This document shows, one piece after another, positions 8,786 through 17,396 of a stretch of DNA of 22,561 nt (position 1 is the first letter of the stretch; each line of letters opens with the position of its first letter). Where the stretch lies: positions 1 to 22,561 of the IMG/VR virus record IMGVR_UViG_3300025545_000022; one strand, written 5' to 3'. The translations under genes were made by a program, and so were the position numbers. Under the pieces are notes generated by a model, which made no database searches, was not told the origin of the DNA, and saw only the letters and a program-made list of their open reading frames with translations. Origin of the DNA: a virus.

Positions 8786-11700
8786 CAGGTCCGCTCGTCG
8801 TAGACGAAGTTGAGGTCACCGATGACCAGGTACTCGATGGGGCCGGGCTCGATGTTCTTGACCCCGGTGTCGCCGTTGACCACGTAGGTCACCGTGTAGT
8901 CGTGCTGCTTCGGGCTGTCCGGGATGTCGCCACCAGGCACGAAGCTCGCCAGCACCCGGTTCGCCGTCAGGGCCTTGCGGATGCGGAGGATCTCGGCGGC
9001 CTTCTCGTCGGGGTTGGTCGGCAGGACGTTGTCGGCCGTGATGGTCGTGTCGTCGCTGATGCCGGGGATGTTGAGCCCGTCCTTGCCGATGATGAAGCTG
9101 CCGCCTGTGGAGCCCCGGAGCGGGAAGCCGTTGACGTTCGGGGCCGTCTCGTGGTGGATGAGCCGAACTTCGTCCTGGAAAACACCCCTGAACTCCTTGA
9201 CCAGCCCACCTGCGTTTGAAGTTGCCGCGTCCAGAGCGTTGACGAGGAGGTAGACGGAGACGGTGGGAGATGACCATGTCGTCACCAGCGTCGCGTCGGT
9301 GTCCGTATCGGTGGTGACCACCTCGCGGACGATCTGGGCTCCGTCGCCCCGGACCATGAGCGTCAAGGGGGTGATGACGTAGCTCACCCCGACGACGGCA
9401 TCAATCGCGCGAATCACGTCGGACTGCCGGACGGCCGTGCCCAGGCCGAAGGTGTTGAACAGGCGAGCCAGGGCTGTACGAACGAGCCCGTCCACCACGT
9501 TGGCGTCCGTGTTCGCCAGCAGGACGATGGTGGCGGTGAAGTTCACCGGGACATCGACCGCCCACTTGGCGATGGCGTCCGCCGTGATGTGGGAGTCGTT
9601 GTCGATGTTCTCCTGGACGACACGGACGACCGCGTTGCTCAGATACTCGATGACGAAGTTCTCGTCGTGCGAGTAGGCCACCAGCACCGACTGACCCTCA
9701 ACGATGCGGCTGCCGTCCGTGAGCTGGAGGCCGAGCGGAGTCGTCTCATCCCCGTCGATGATGGTGAAGTCCCGGGTCGCCGTGGAAAGCGGGCCGTTGT
9801 ACTCGATGGTCCGCTCGGTGTTCCACACCCGAACCGTCAAGAAGTTGGCACCCAGGTTGCCCAGGTACTCGATGCCGTCGAGCATCGTGTGGGCCTCGCC
9901 GGGCACCGTGATCGGCGTGGATGAGGGGATGGTGGCCCCGGATGTCAGGGGCTCCGTGACCTGCACGTAGTCGCCTGCGTTCGTGGAGCGGCCCAGCTCC
10001 AGCGGGTCAGACGCCCGGAAGAGGTCGTAGACGCCCTCGACCAGTGCTCCGGTCTGCGCACCGACGAAGCTGGTCACCGAGATGACGGGCTGGCGGGTCA
10101 TCACGAACTTGTCGGACGTGCGGTAGCGGTAGCTGCCCTGGTACACGTCGTCGAGGTCGTGGATCGTGGGGTCGTTGAGGGTCGTGTCGAGCTGGATCTC
10201 ATCGAACGAGGCGTAGACCACGTTGGTCAGGTCGAAGACCTGGCTCTTGCTGGCGTTCTCGAACACCAGATCGATGCTGGGCAGGTCCAGCATCTCGATG
10301 AGCGGGTTTTCTTCGGAGAGGGCCGGGTCCACCGCCCTGAAGCGAAGAGTCGCCAGGTCGCCGACCGGCTCGAACTGCTGGGCCTGACGAGTCTGGAAGC
10401 CGAAGGCGAACGAGTCCGTGACCTTGGCCTCTGAGCTGCCCCGCAAGTAGATGTCCACCTTGCCGCCGACGTGGCGTCCGGCATCCGTGCGGTCCCTCAT
10501 CATCAGGGGGTTGCCTGCCTCGATGACGCTCACCTGCTCGACGCCGGGCGTCTTGATGGCGGTGTCCACGTACCCCATGCGGGTGCCGGAATCCACGGAG
10601 GCGATGACCCGCATGGCTTCGAGGGCGAGGTCGCGGTTCGACTGCCTGTCGGTGCCGCCGAAGGTCCGGGACTCGTTGGTCACCTGGACGTTCAACGTGT
10701 TGTTGGAGATGACCGAGACCTGCCCCTCGGACAAGTTGCCCGCCGACCCAGCCACGTCCGCCTGGATGAAGGCCCGGCCGAAGTAGCGGCCCGTGGACGG
10801 ATTGAAGTTCCGGGAGGCTCCCGTGGACGAGATGACCGCCGTGGATGTGGTGCGGAAGTTCACCCCGCCGCCGATGCAGATGGTCCCGATGGTCTTCGTG
10901 ATGGAGGTCGTGGGCCGGTTGGTCACGAAGAATGTGACCTCGCCTCTGGCTCGCTTGCCGCCGTCCCGGATGACGCCGTAGTTGCTGGCGAGCTTGTCGA
11001 AGGCGTTGTCGATGATCGTCTGGACCTGTGCGTCCGAGGTCAGGAAGAACGCCTCCCGCAAGGCCGTCTTGTACGACGACTGCGCGACGGGGATCGACGT
11101 GCCTGTGAAGCCGGGGTCGTCGATGAGCAGCAACGTCGGGAAGCTCATCGCGTTGTGCAAGAAGTCCACGATGAACCGGACACGATCCGTCTCGGTCGTG
11201 AAGGGGTCGATGAACGTGTCCCGCAGAGCTGAGCCCGGGTCCACCCGAACCTGCGGCTGGCTCCGGTAGATGGAGAGGACCGCCCCTCTGACCATCTGCT
11301 GACGGGTCACCTGCGGGAATGAGCCCACGGTCGGGGTGATGCGCAGGGGAGCCCCCAGCACCTCCGGGCTGAAGAAGCTCTCGACCTCCTCGCCGTTGAT
11401 GATGTGGATGGCCGTGGCGACGTAGTAGAGCGGGTCGGTCTCCGGCACCGTGGCCAGGTCAGCGTGTGGGAGGGCCGGGTTGGCGCTCTCCAGCGATGCC
11501 TGACGGTCGTGCTCGAAGCTGTACTGCTGCGTCTCCCGCACCGTCTGGATGGTCGTCGCGATGCGGAGCTTGCTGGCCGTCTCCGGGACCTCCAGCAGCT
11601 CATCGAAGTTCGTGCCGAGCACCAGGTCGTCCGCGTCCTCCTGCGTGCCCTTGAACCGGAAGTTCAAGGGGTCGGCCGCGTGGAATCCCTCGGAGTCGAG

Positions 11701-12270
11701 CACGATGCTCGCGTCCACCGAGAGGGTCGCCAGGGCGTCCGTGGCCTCCACCACCTCGCCGGAGATGACCAGCGACGGGTTGATGCGGAAGTACCCCACG
11801 TCACCGCCACCCGGCTGAGTGGAGGCGTAGAAGTGGTAGCCCGCGACGGTCGAGCTGGTCAGACCCTCGACGGTCACCGTCACCGTCGAGTTGAACCGCT
11901 CCAAGAAGATGCCGGTCGGCGGGTCGGCCAGCTCCCCGATGTCTGCTTCCAGCGAGAGGTTGGCCTGGAGCACCGCCTCCTGCGTGACCGCCCCTGTGGA
12001 GAGGATGGCCTTGACCTTGATCTCGTTGCCACCCGGAAGGAGCTGGAGACCGTCAGGGAAGGCGGACGGGTTCGGGACCGTGAAGCCAGTCCCCTCGAAG
12101 GTGATGTAGTCCGGGTCGCTGGTGAACGCCCCACCCCGGACGGAGACCTGCATGTCCACCGTGTCCGTGGGCATGGTCCCGGTGAACACCTGGTCGGGGA
12201 GGGTCGTGGACAGGATGAACTTCTGCCGGAGCGTGCCGTCCGGGCCTCGGAACTCTGGGTAAGCAGCCAT
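8785..12270 (-). CDS. Baseplate J-like wedge protein, greatly enlarged
   Basis: J-like proteins (T4 gp6 / P2 gpJ) form the wedge ring of the contractile baseplate. The core is near residues 400-620 (numbering from the GTG at 12273): VAGSAGNLSEGQVSVIS is the barrel signature, and GGTDRQSNRDLALEAMRVIA with GYVDTAIKTPGVEQVSVIEAG is the classic J helix-plus-'PGV' segment. Residues about 925-975 (VVDGLVRTALARLFNTFGLG, then VIRAIDAVVGVSYV) match the J C-terminal domain. At about 1161 residues it is more than twice the usual length. The extra parts are about 380 N-terminal residues of beta-rich sequence, a central insert of about 620-890 and a C-terminal tail. I place the start at ATG 12270 (TGATG with the upstream stop, GGAGG six bases ahead) rather than the preceding GTG at 12273, which has only a 3-base spacing. 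Confidence 0.86.
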   Translation of the reverse strand: MAAYPEFRGPDGTLRQKFILSTTLPDQVFTGTMPTDTVDMQVSVRGGAFTSDPDYITFEGTGFTVPNPSAFPDGLQLLPGGNEIKVKAILSTGAVTQEAVLQANLSLEADIGELADPPTGIFLERFNSTVTVTVEGLTSSTVAGYHFYASTQPGGGDVGYFRINPSLVISGEVVEATDALATLSVDASIVLDSEGFHAADPLNFRFKGTQEDADDLVLGTNFDELLEVPETASKLRIATTIQTVRETQQYSFEHDRQASLESANPALPHADLATVPETDPLYYVATAIHIINGEEVESFFSPEVLGAPLRITPTVGSFPQVTRQQMVRGAVLSIYRSQPQVRVDPGSALRDTFIDPFTTETDRVRFIVDFLHNAMSFPTLLLIDDPGFTGTSIPVAQSSYKTALREAFFLTSDAQVQTIIDNAFDKLASNYGVIRDGGKRARGEVTFFVTNRPTTSITKTIGTICIGGGVNFRTTSTAVISSTGASRNFNPSTGRYFGRAFIQADVAGSAGNLSEGQVSVISNNTLNVQVTNESRTFGGTDRQSNRDLALEAMRVIASVDSGTRMGYVDTAIKTPGVEQVSVIEAGNPLMMRDRTDAGRHVGGKVDIYLRGSSEAKVTDSFAFGFQTRQAQQFEPVGDLATLRFRAVDPALSEENPLIEMLDLPSIDLVFENASKSQVFDLTNVVYASFDEIQLDTTLNDPTIHDLDDVYQGSYRYRTSDKFVMTRQPVISVTSFVGAQTGALVEGVYDLFRASDPLELGRSTNAGDYVQVTEPLTSGATIPSSTPITVPGEAHTMLDGIEYLGNLGANFLTVRVWNTERTIEYNGPLSTATRDFTIIDGDETTPLGLQLTDGSRIVEGQSVLVAYSHDENFVIEYLSNAVVRVVQENIDNDSHITADAIAKWAVDVPVNFTATIVLLANTDANVVDGLVRTALARLFNTFGLGTAVRQSDVIRAIDAVVGVSYVITPLTLMVRGDGAQIVREVVTTDTDTDATLVTTWSSPTVSVYLLVNALDAATSNAGGLVKEFRGVFQDEVRLIHHETAPNVNGFPLRGSTGGSFIIGKDGLNIPGISDDTTITADNVLPTNPDEKAAEILRIRKALTANRVLASFVPGGDIPDSPKQHDYTVTYVVNGDTGVKNIEPGPIEYLVIGDLNFVYDERT

Positions 12271-13445
12271 CACTGGCCTCCGGTCAGCAGGTTGCGGTCA
12301 TTCTTGAAGAGCTGACGAGCCTCTGTGGTCCCGAGCCCTGCCGCCTCAGTACCGAGCATCAAACCGTTGCTCCCCATCAGGGCCACCACCTCTGGCACCG
12401 AGAAGACGATGTTCAGGGAGATGGGTTCCCCAGACGCATTCTGCACTGTGACCTCGATGAGGTAGGTGCTCGCGTCCTGCGTGTGCCGCTTCACGTTCAC
12501 CGCCAGGACGCTGTAGAGCCGTTCCTTGAACGTGACCTGCTGGTACTTCGCCTGCTCCGTCTGGAGCGACTGGACGCGGCTCAGGGCCTTCCGCACGTCC
12601 TCGCTGAGGACTGAGGCGACGCCCGCCAGGGCCTTGCTGCCGATGCGCTCCCGGATGGTCGTGCCGTACCACGGAAAGAAGGGGTTGCTCCCCTTGTCGG
12701 TCAGCAGAATCTTCAGGGCCGCCTGGTAGAGCAGGTCCTCGTTCTGGATGAGCAGCATGTTGCCGCTGGCGTCGAACCGGAAGTCGTTCTCGATGAACCC
12801 GGCCTGGCATCGCAGGCAGCGAGCGACCGGGACCGAGTAGGTCACCTTGAGCATCGGGTTCAAGCGGAGCGGCTTGCGGAACCGGGGGAAGCGGTTGGTG
12901 ATGGTGTCGGGCCGGAGGTAGAGGTCCCAGCCGGGGTAGACCTCCTTACCGTAGGCAGCCCACTGGCGGCCCGAGAGCGTCGGCTGACCGAAGCCCAGGG
13001 CAGATGCCACCGTGCCCCGCACCTTGACGAAGGCCGAAGGGCCGACCTTGTTCGTGTCCACGAAGACCAGGTAGCCGTTGTCGTTGCGAATCTCGACGTG
13101 CTCCCAGGCCGCGATGGTCATTCGCTGGATGACCTGATCCGTGGTCAGCCGGATGGTCCCCACCGCCCCGAAGGACAGGGTGGCCGTACCGCCACTGGCC
13201 TCGACGGTCAGGGTGTCCTCGTTCTCGATGATGTCGAAGGGGCCAGAAACGGAGCTGGAGAGCACGGCCGCCGAGAGCACCCCCTCGCGGGGGATGAAGA
13301 AGTCGTCGTTGGCGAGCACGCGCACCTGTCCACTGGACGCCACCGGCTGTCGCGTGTTCAGCGACCTCCGATCGTCTCCAAGGGACACCACCTCTTCCAC
13401 CGTCAGATGGGGGCAGGGCCACGCGAGCTGGAACTCCAGGGACAT
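12270..13445 (-). CDS. Baseplate wedge protein, gp25/W-like C-terminal domain with long N-terminal extension
   Basis: gp25-like proteins nucleate wedge assembly and contact J/gp6. Residues about 236-345 carry the family pattern: EDLLYQAALKILLTDKGSNPFFPWYGTTIRERIGSK (first 20: EDLLYQAALKILLTDKGSNP), then helices and a final beta hairpin (STYLIEVTVQNASG). Typical relatives have about 110-150 residues; this one has 391. The N-terminal part starts with a Cys-Pro-His at 11-13, contains a 'GPFDIIENEDTLTV...VASALGFG' module (68-153) similar to beta modules in other phage virion proteins, and ends with Cys210-x-x-Cys213. Cys11, His13, Cys210 and Cys213 could form a zinc site. ATG 13445 follows AGGAGG with a short 3-base spacer and the two-part intergenic motif. 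The stop overlaps the J start. Confidence 0.83.
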   Translation of the reverse strand: MSLEFQLAWPCPHLTVEEVVSLGDDRRSLNTRQPVASSGQVRVLANDDFFIPREGVLSAAVLSSSVSGPFDIIENEDTLTVEASGGTATLSFGAVGTIRLTTDQVIQRMTIAAWEHVEIRNDNGYLVFVDTNKVGPSAFVKVRGTVASALGFGQPTLSGRQWAAYGKEVYPGWDLYLRPDTITNRFPRFRKPLRLNPMLKVTYSVPVARCLRCQAGFIENDFRFDASGNMLLIQNEDLLYQAALKILLTDKGSNPFFPWYGTTIRERIGSKALAGVASVLSEDVRKALSRVQSLQTEQAKYQQVTFKERLYSVLAVNVKRHTQDASTYLIEVTVQNASGEPISLNIVFSVPEVVALMGSNGLMLGTEAAGLGTTEARQLFKNDRNLLTGGQ

Positions 13446-13448
13446 GAA

Positions 13449-13454
13449 CCTCCT
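13449..13454 (-). promoter_or_regulatory. Shine-Dalgarno site of the gp25-like gene
   Basis: AGGAGG on the minus strand lies only three bases before ATG 13445. The pairing is strong but the spacing is shorter than usual. No better in-frame start is seen nearby, so this start is kept. Confidence 0.65.
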
Positions 13455-13482
13455 AGGGCCTCACCACTGGCGAGGTATAGGC
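13455..13482 (-). promoter_or_regulatory. Intergenic two-part motif, copy 1 (candidate promoter or RNA control element)
   Basis: The minus strand reads GCCTATAC (13482-13475), a 9-base spacer, then GGTGAGGCCCT (13465-13455), and runs directly into the AGGAGG of the gp25-like gene. It is the counterpart of the element at 7337-7365: the first 8 bases are identical, and 10 of 11 match in the second part. It sits at the head of the wedge-J-I block. No convincing -35 box is present. Confidence 0.4.
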
Positions 13483-13491
13483 CCGAAACCG

Positions 13492-14394
13492 TCAGCCCAT
13501 GGGGCCTGCGTCGTCTGCGGGCACGTCTTTGTAGGCGAAGAAAAGGAGCCCGAGCCCTGGGTTCGGCTTGAACCCAGTGGGGATGCCAGAGTCGTCCACG
13601 TCGAACAGGACCGAGTACATGTCCGCGATGATGACCTGGCAGAGCCGCTTGGGATCGAACGTCTCATCGTCCAGACCCGGCAGGTCGATGAGCTGCCCGC
13701 CGAATGCCTCCATGAGCACTTCGTCACGCTCCACCCGGAGCTGCTCCCAGCAATCGGAGAGCTTGATGATCTGCCACTCCCTGTTCTGGAGCCGGGCCTT
13801 GATCTCCTTGTTCGCCCAGTTGCGGGTGTCGTGCATGACCCGGACGACCGTGGCGTCGTCCCAGGAACCACGGTCCATCCGGCCACCCATCCGTGCGGGC
13901 TTGTAGCCGGGGTGGTCGATGTAGCCGCCCTCGTATGCCTCGTAGCCGGACTTGTTCGGGTTCGTGCTGCCGTCCTCTGGACCTTCGGGCAGGGGGTTGT
14001 CGTAGGCGACTGACTGCGCTCCCGGAGCACCACCGCCGGGGTAGTCCTGTGCCACGGACACACCACCGTCCGCCTGCGGAGAGACCTCGGTGGTGTTCGG
14101 GTGCAAGAAGCCGGAGATGTTGAACGGGTTGCCGCCTGTGGCGATGTACGCCTGCACCAGCCGGGCGAGGGTGGTGCCCTCTGGGATGGAGAAGCCGAGC
14201 CGCTCTGCCGTCGCCTTGGTGCTGTCGCCCACCGTGACCTTCCGGTAGTTCATGGTGACGAAGCCGATGCGGGCCATCTCTGCCTGCAACGTAGCGATGC
14301 GGGTCACGACATCCCGCCGCTCCCGCAACAGCCAGGCGGTCGTCGCCCGGAAGTACCCGACCGGGAAGCTGCCCATCTTTGTGAATGACGGCAT
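13492..14394 (-). CDS. Uncharacterised 300-residue protein, likely baseplate-associated
   Basis: I do not recognise the family. The N-terminus (residues 15-105) is mostly helical, with TAWLLRERRDVVTRIATLQA as a probable coiled-coil stretch, followed by AERLGFSIPEGTTLARLVQA. Residues about 115-190 form a low-complexity linker rich in Gly, Pro, Asp and Tyr. Residues about 190-300 are a folded alpha/beta segment (NREWQIIKLSDCWEQLRVER, then VIIADMYSVLFDVDDSG). It lies between a large helical-ended protein and the gp25-like gene, where many contractile tails encode the spike or a LysM hub protein, but I see no PAAR, gpV or LysM motif. ATG 14394 has GGAG five bases ahead, and part of that site is provided by the upstream TAG stop. 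Confidence 0.8.
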   Translation of the reverse strand: MPSFTKMGSFPVGYFRATTAWLLRERRDVVTRIATLQAEMARIGFVTMNYRKVTVGDSTKATAERLGFSIPEGTTLARLVQAYIATGGNPFNISGFLHPNTTEVSPQADGGVSVAQDYPGGGAPGAQSVAYDNPLPEGPEDGSTNPNKSGYEAYEGGYIDHPGYKPARMGGRMDRGSWDDATVVRVMHDTRNWANKEIKARLQNREWQIIKLSDCWEQLRVERDEVLMEAFGGQLIDLPGLDDETFDPKRLCQVIIADMYSVLFDVDDSGIPTGFKPNPGLGLLFFAYKDVPADDAGPMG

Positions 14395-14402
14395 TGCAGC
14401 TC

Positions 14403-17396
14403 CTACAGCACGTCAGGTTCATCGGTCGGAGCTGGCCCCGCACCCGGCGGGATCTGCTCGATGCCGATGGGGTCAGGAGCCCCGATCATCGTCATGGTGA
14501 CGTTGGGGTCGGGATTGGGGGTCGATCCCTCGTTGTCCTCCCCACCAGCCAGAGCGATGAGGTCGAAGATGAAGGACGGGCCGAAGGGGATGACCAGGGC
14601 GAGACCCGCTGCGTAGGACAGGGGGCTGTCCGAGGGCTTGTTCTTGGCCGTCACCAGGTCAGACAGCACCCCGTCCGTGCCGTCCGACAGGAGCATCAAG
14701 CCGCTGAACTCCGGCAGGGAGAAGCTGAAGGCCATGAACGACTGGATCAGCCCGTTGATGCGGGCGATGAGCTGCTGTAGCTCCACGATCTGCGCCTGCA
14801 CGAACTCGATGTACTTGATGATGGCGTCCGCCATCGACTGCGCGGCGGACGCGAGGGACTTCACCCAGTTCTCGACCGCGTTCAAGAACGTCTCCAGCTC
14901 CGGGAAGGCGTCGAACAACCGCATGGCGATCCACTCGCCGTCTTCCGGTGCGCGGCTCGATGCCGCCGTTGCCACCCGCAGAGCGATGGCCGCCTGCTGG
15001 TAGATGAGCCCGTTCTCGTAGAGCCGGAAGAGGCCCCGCAGGAACAGGGCTCCGGGCCAGTCAGCGACCATGACGCCGTTCTTGGTGTACTTCACCAGTT
15101 GCGAGGCTCCAGAGACGAAGACTGGGGACTTGTCAGCGGAGCCCACCACCTTCGCCTGTGCCTCGACAGCCTGAAAATACTGCCGCCAGTCCTCGGGGAT
15201 GAGCAGCTTCCCGTCCTTGTCCGTGAACTTGTCGTAGATGCGGACCAGGCTCGCGGGCGAGCTAGCCTTGAGCGCCCTGACGTTCCCCGGGTCGGACTCC
15301 TCGTAGACGATCTCGATGCTGCCGCCGTCCCAGAGCACGAAGTCACTGGCCCGGTGTCGAAGCGGCCCCCGACCGCCGTAGGCCGGGTCGAAGAACAACG
15401 TCTCCACGTCCTGCGCAGCGACACCCATCGACATGACGTTTGGGGCGACACCGAACTCCGACATCCCGGCCACGGGGTTCGCCGGGTCCAGTGCCTTGAA
15501 CATCGCGGGCGACTCCCCGCCCACAGCCTCTACGTTCGCCACGTACAGACGGCCGGAGGTTCCCGCTGAATCGTCCGCGTCCAGCAAGGCATCCCAGGTG
15601 ACCGTCCGCAGCTCTGTGGTGGCATCGACAATGAGCTTCTCGACATCGGGCATGGGGCCGGTCTGCTCGTAGATGTCCTGAGCCATCTGGCGGACCTTCT
15701 GGAACAGCACCGTCCGCCACGCCTGGGGGGACTGGTTCGGCTTCTCCAGCGCCTTGGTGTTCGGGTACATCAGGCTGATGAGGTGCCTGGAGTCCTCCAG
15801 GCCCGTCGCCGTCAGAGCGAAGCCCTGCCCCGCCCACTTGCCGTCCCGGTAGCCCTGTGCCGTGGCCTCCGGCTTCGATCCCACCAGCTCGTCCAGCAAC
15901 GGCAAGTCCGACCGGCTCAAGACCAGCACCATCAAGGCGGTCTCCAGGGCGTGCAGGTACTCGTTCGTGTGGGCGTTGACGAAGGTGATCTTGCGAGGGC
16001 CAGAGGGCATCCCGATGCCGGAGGGACCGCACTTGAGGCCGACGACGAAGGGCTGCCCGGAGGTGGTGGCGTTGTTCTTGGCCTGCTGGGCCTCGAAGTC
16101 CCACTGCGGAACCCTCGTAGCCTCTGCGACCTCCTTGCCCGTCGCCCAGACCCGGACGTAGTAGTTGACCGCCGGGCCGTCATCCACCAGGTCGAACGTC
16201 CCGTCCGACTGCTTCTCGAAGCGAGCTGCACGGGGCATGTCGTCAATGTGGAAGACCGCCCCGTACTCGCCAGAGAACCACTGAGCGAGGGCGACCCCTG
16301 CCCCCACCAGGAACGTCCGCTGGAGGTAGAAGTCCTCCCCCTTGCCGTCGAGAGGCGTCCCCAGGGCGTCAGCGTTGCCGAGCAGCTCCAGCGGGATGAT
16401 CTCGTTCGATGACGGGTCGAGCAGCCCGAAGACCTGGCAGCTCCCGTCCTCGGGGATGCCGTCGTCCATGTGCTCGTTGTAGCCGAAGCCCGAGTCCTCG
16501 AACGCCAGCATCTCGGCCCCACCGTGGAGCACAAGGGGCGTCCCGTTCAAGTCGAGGACGGAGCCGGACTCACGGGGCTGGGCCAGCTTGTCAGGGTCGC
16601 CGCCAGCAGCCTTCTTGTCGGTGTTCGCCTTCGGCCGGGCGTACTTGAGGGCGATGCCGTCCGGGAGCGTGGAGACGGTGACGATGTAGCCGGAGGGGCC
16701 GGTGACCGGGAAGGGGTTCATCGGGTGCTTCGCAGAAGCGGGCTGCGCGATCCAGGTCACCCGGCACCTGGCCGGGGGCGTCCCATCGGAGGTCGTGAGG
16801 GCCTGCTTGAGCGCACCGAACTGGAAGGCCGTCCCGACCGCCACGGTGTCGGGGCCGTACAGGGTGTCCTGGATGGTCGGCACCGGGAGCCCGGAGGTGT
16901 CCGGGAAGAAGCTCAACCCGAACATCTTGATGATCGTGGTGACGAAGTTGATGAGCCGCTCGAACTCGCTGGGGTCCACCGAGAGGTAGCCGAAGAACCC
17001 CAGCACCTTCACCTTGCTGGAGAAGTCCGGTCGCGTCGGGTCGGTCCGGTCGCTCAACCGGGCGATCATCCGACGCTCGTACTCGCTGAAGCCGCCTCGC
17101 AGATCCTCCGGTGGCCAGCCGAGCAAGGCCCAGTCCCCGGTGATGTAGAGGCCGATCTCCCGCAGGTCGGTCAGGATGGCCGTGATCTCGTCGATGATGG
17201 CCTCGATGAGGATGACCATCGGGTCGATGTAGCCCCGGATGAACGCCTTCACGAACTCCAACACCTGATTGGCGATCTCCAGGACGCTGATGAGCAGCTC
17301 CGCGAAGTCGTTGATCGCGTCCCGCACGTCGGCAAGAAAGTCGGGGATGGTGAGGCTGAGAGTCCCCCACTGGCCAGTTCTGTCATCGACGGGCAT
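14403..17396 (-). CDS. Uncharacterised 997-residue virion protein with helical ends
   Basis: This is clearly a real gene: it is open for 997 codons and coupled by TGATG to the small gene upstream. The function is not recognised. Residues about 17-95 are a run of amphipathic helices (FLADVRDAINDFAELLISVL, then IDPMVILIEAIIDEITAILT). Residues about 200-255 resemble a fibronectin/Ig-like segment (RCRVTWIAQP, GYIVTVSTLPDG), a weak call. The middle is mixed alpha/beta without motifs I know. Residues about 831-890 form a second long helix or coiled coil (AIIKYIEFVQAQIVELQQLI), followed by a hydrophobic segment (SYAAGLALVIPFGPSFIFDL) and a Pro/Asp-rich tail. It is too short and too globular to be a tape measure protein. 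A baseplate or tail-end structural role is inferred from its neighbours only. Confidence 0.8.
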   Translation of the reverse strand: MPVDDRTGQWGTLSLTIPDFLADVRDAINDFAELLISVLEIANQVLEFVKAFIRGYIDPMVILIEAIIDEITAILTDLREIGLYITGDWALLGWPPEDLRGGFSEYERRMIARLSDRTDPTRPDFSSKVKVLGFFGYLSVDPSEFERLINFVTTIIKMFGLSFFPDTSGLPVPTIQDTLYGPDTVAVGTAFQFGALKQALTTSDGTPPARCRVTWIAQPASAKHPMNPFPVTGPSGYIVTVSTLPDGIALKYARPKANTDKKAAGGDPDKLAQPRESGSVLDLNGTPLVLHGGAEMLAFEDSGFGYNEHMDDGIPEDGSCQVFGLLDPSSNEIIPLELLGNADALGTPLDGKGEDFYLQRTFLVGAGVALAQWFSGEYGAVFHIDDMPRAARFEKQSDGTFDLVDDGPAVNYYVRVWATGKEVAEATRVPQWDFEAQQAKNNATTSGQPFVVGLKCGPSGIGMPSGPRKITFVNAHTNEYLHALETALMVLVLSRSDLPLLDELVGSKPEATAQGYRDGKWAGQGFALTATGLEDSRHLISLMYPNTKALEKPNQSPQAWRTVLFQKVRQMAQDIYEQTGPMPDVEKLIVDATTELRTVTWDALLDADDSAGTSGRLYVANVEAVGGESPAMFKALDPANPVAGMSEFGVAPNVMSMGVAAQDVETLFFDPAYGGRGPLRHRASDFVLWDGGSIEIVYEESDPGNVRALKASSPASLVRIYDKFTDKDGKLLIPEDWRQYFQAVEAQAKVVGSADKSPVFVSGASQLVKYTKNGVMVADWPGALFLRGLFRLYENGLIYQQAAIALRVATAASSRAPEDGEWIAMRLFDAFPELETFLNAVENWVKSLASAAQSMADAIIKYIEFVQAQIVELQQLIARINGLIQSFMAFSFSLPEFSGLMLLSDGTDGVLSDLVTAKNKPSDSPLSYAAGLALVIPFGPSFIFDLIALAGGEDNEGSTPNPDPNVTMTMIGAPDPIGIEQIPPGAGPAPTDEPDVL

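Noticed and set aside
12271-12273. GTG as start of the J-like gene
   Set aside because: The directly following ATG at 12270 has better spacing to GGAGG and forms the TGATG junction used elsewhere in this operon.
14403-17396. Tape measure protein
   Set aside because: Helices are confined to the two ends and the middle is mixed globular sequence; a tape measure would be helical throughout and usually encoded before the baseplate hub genes.
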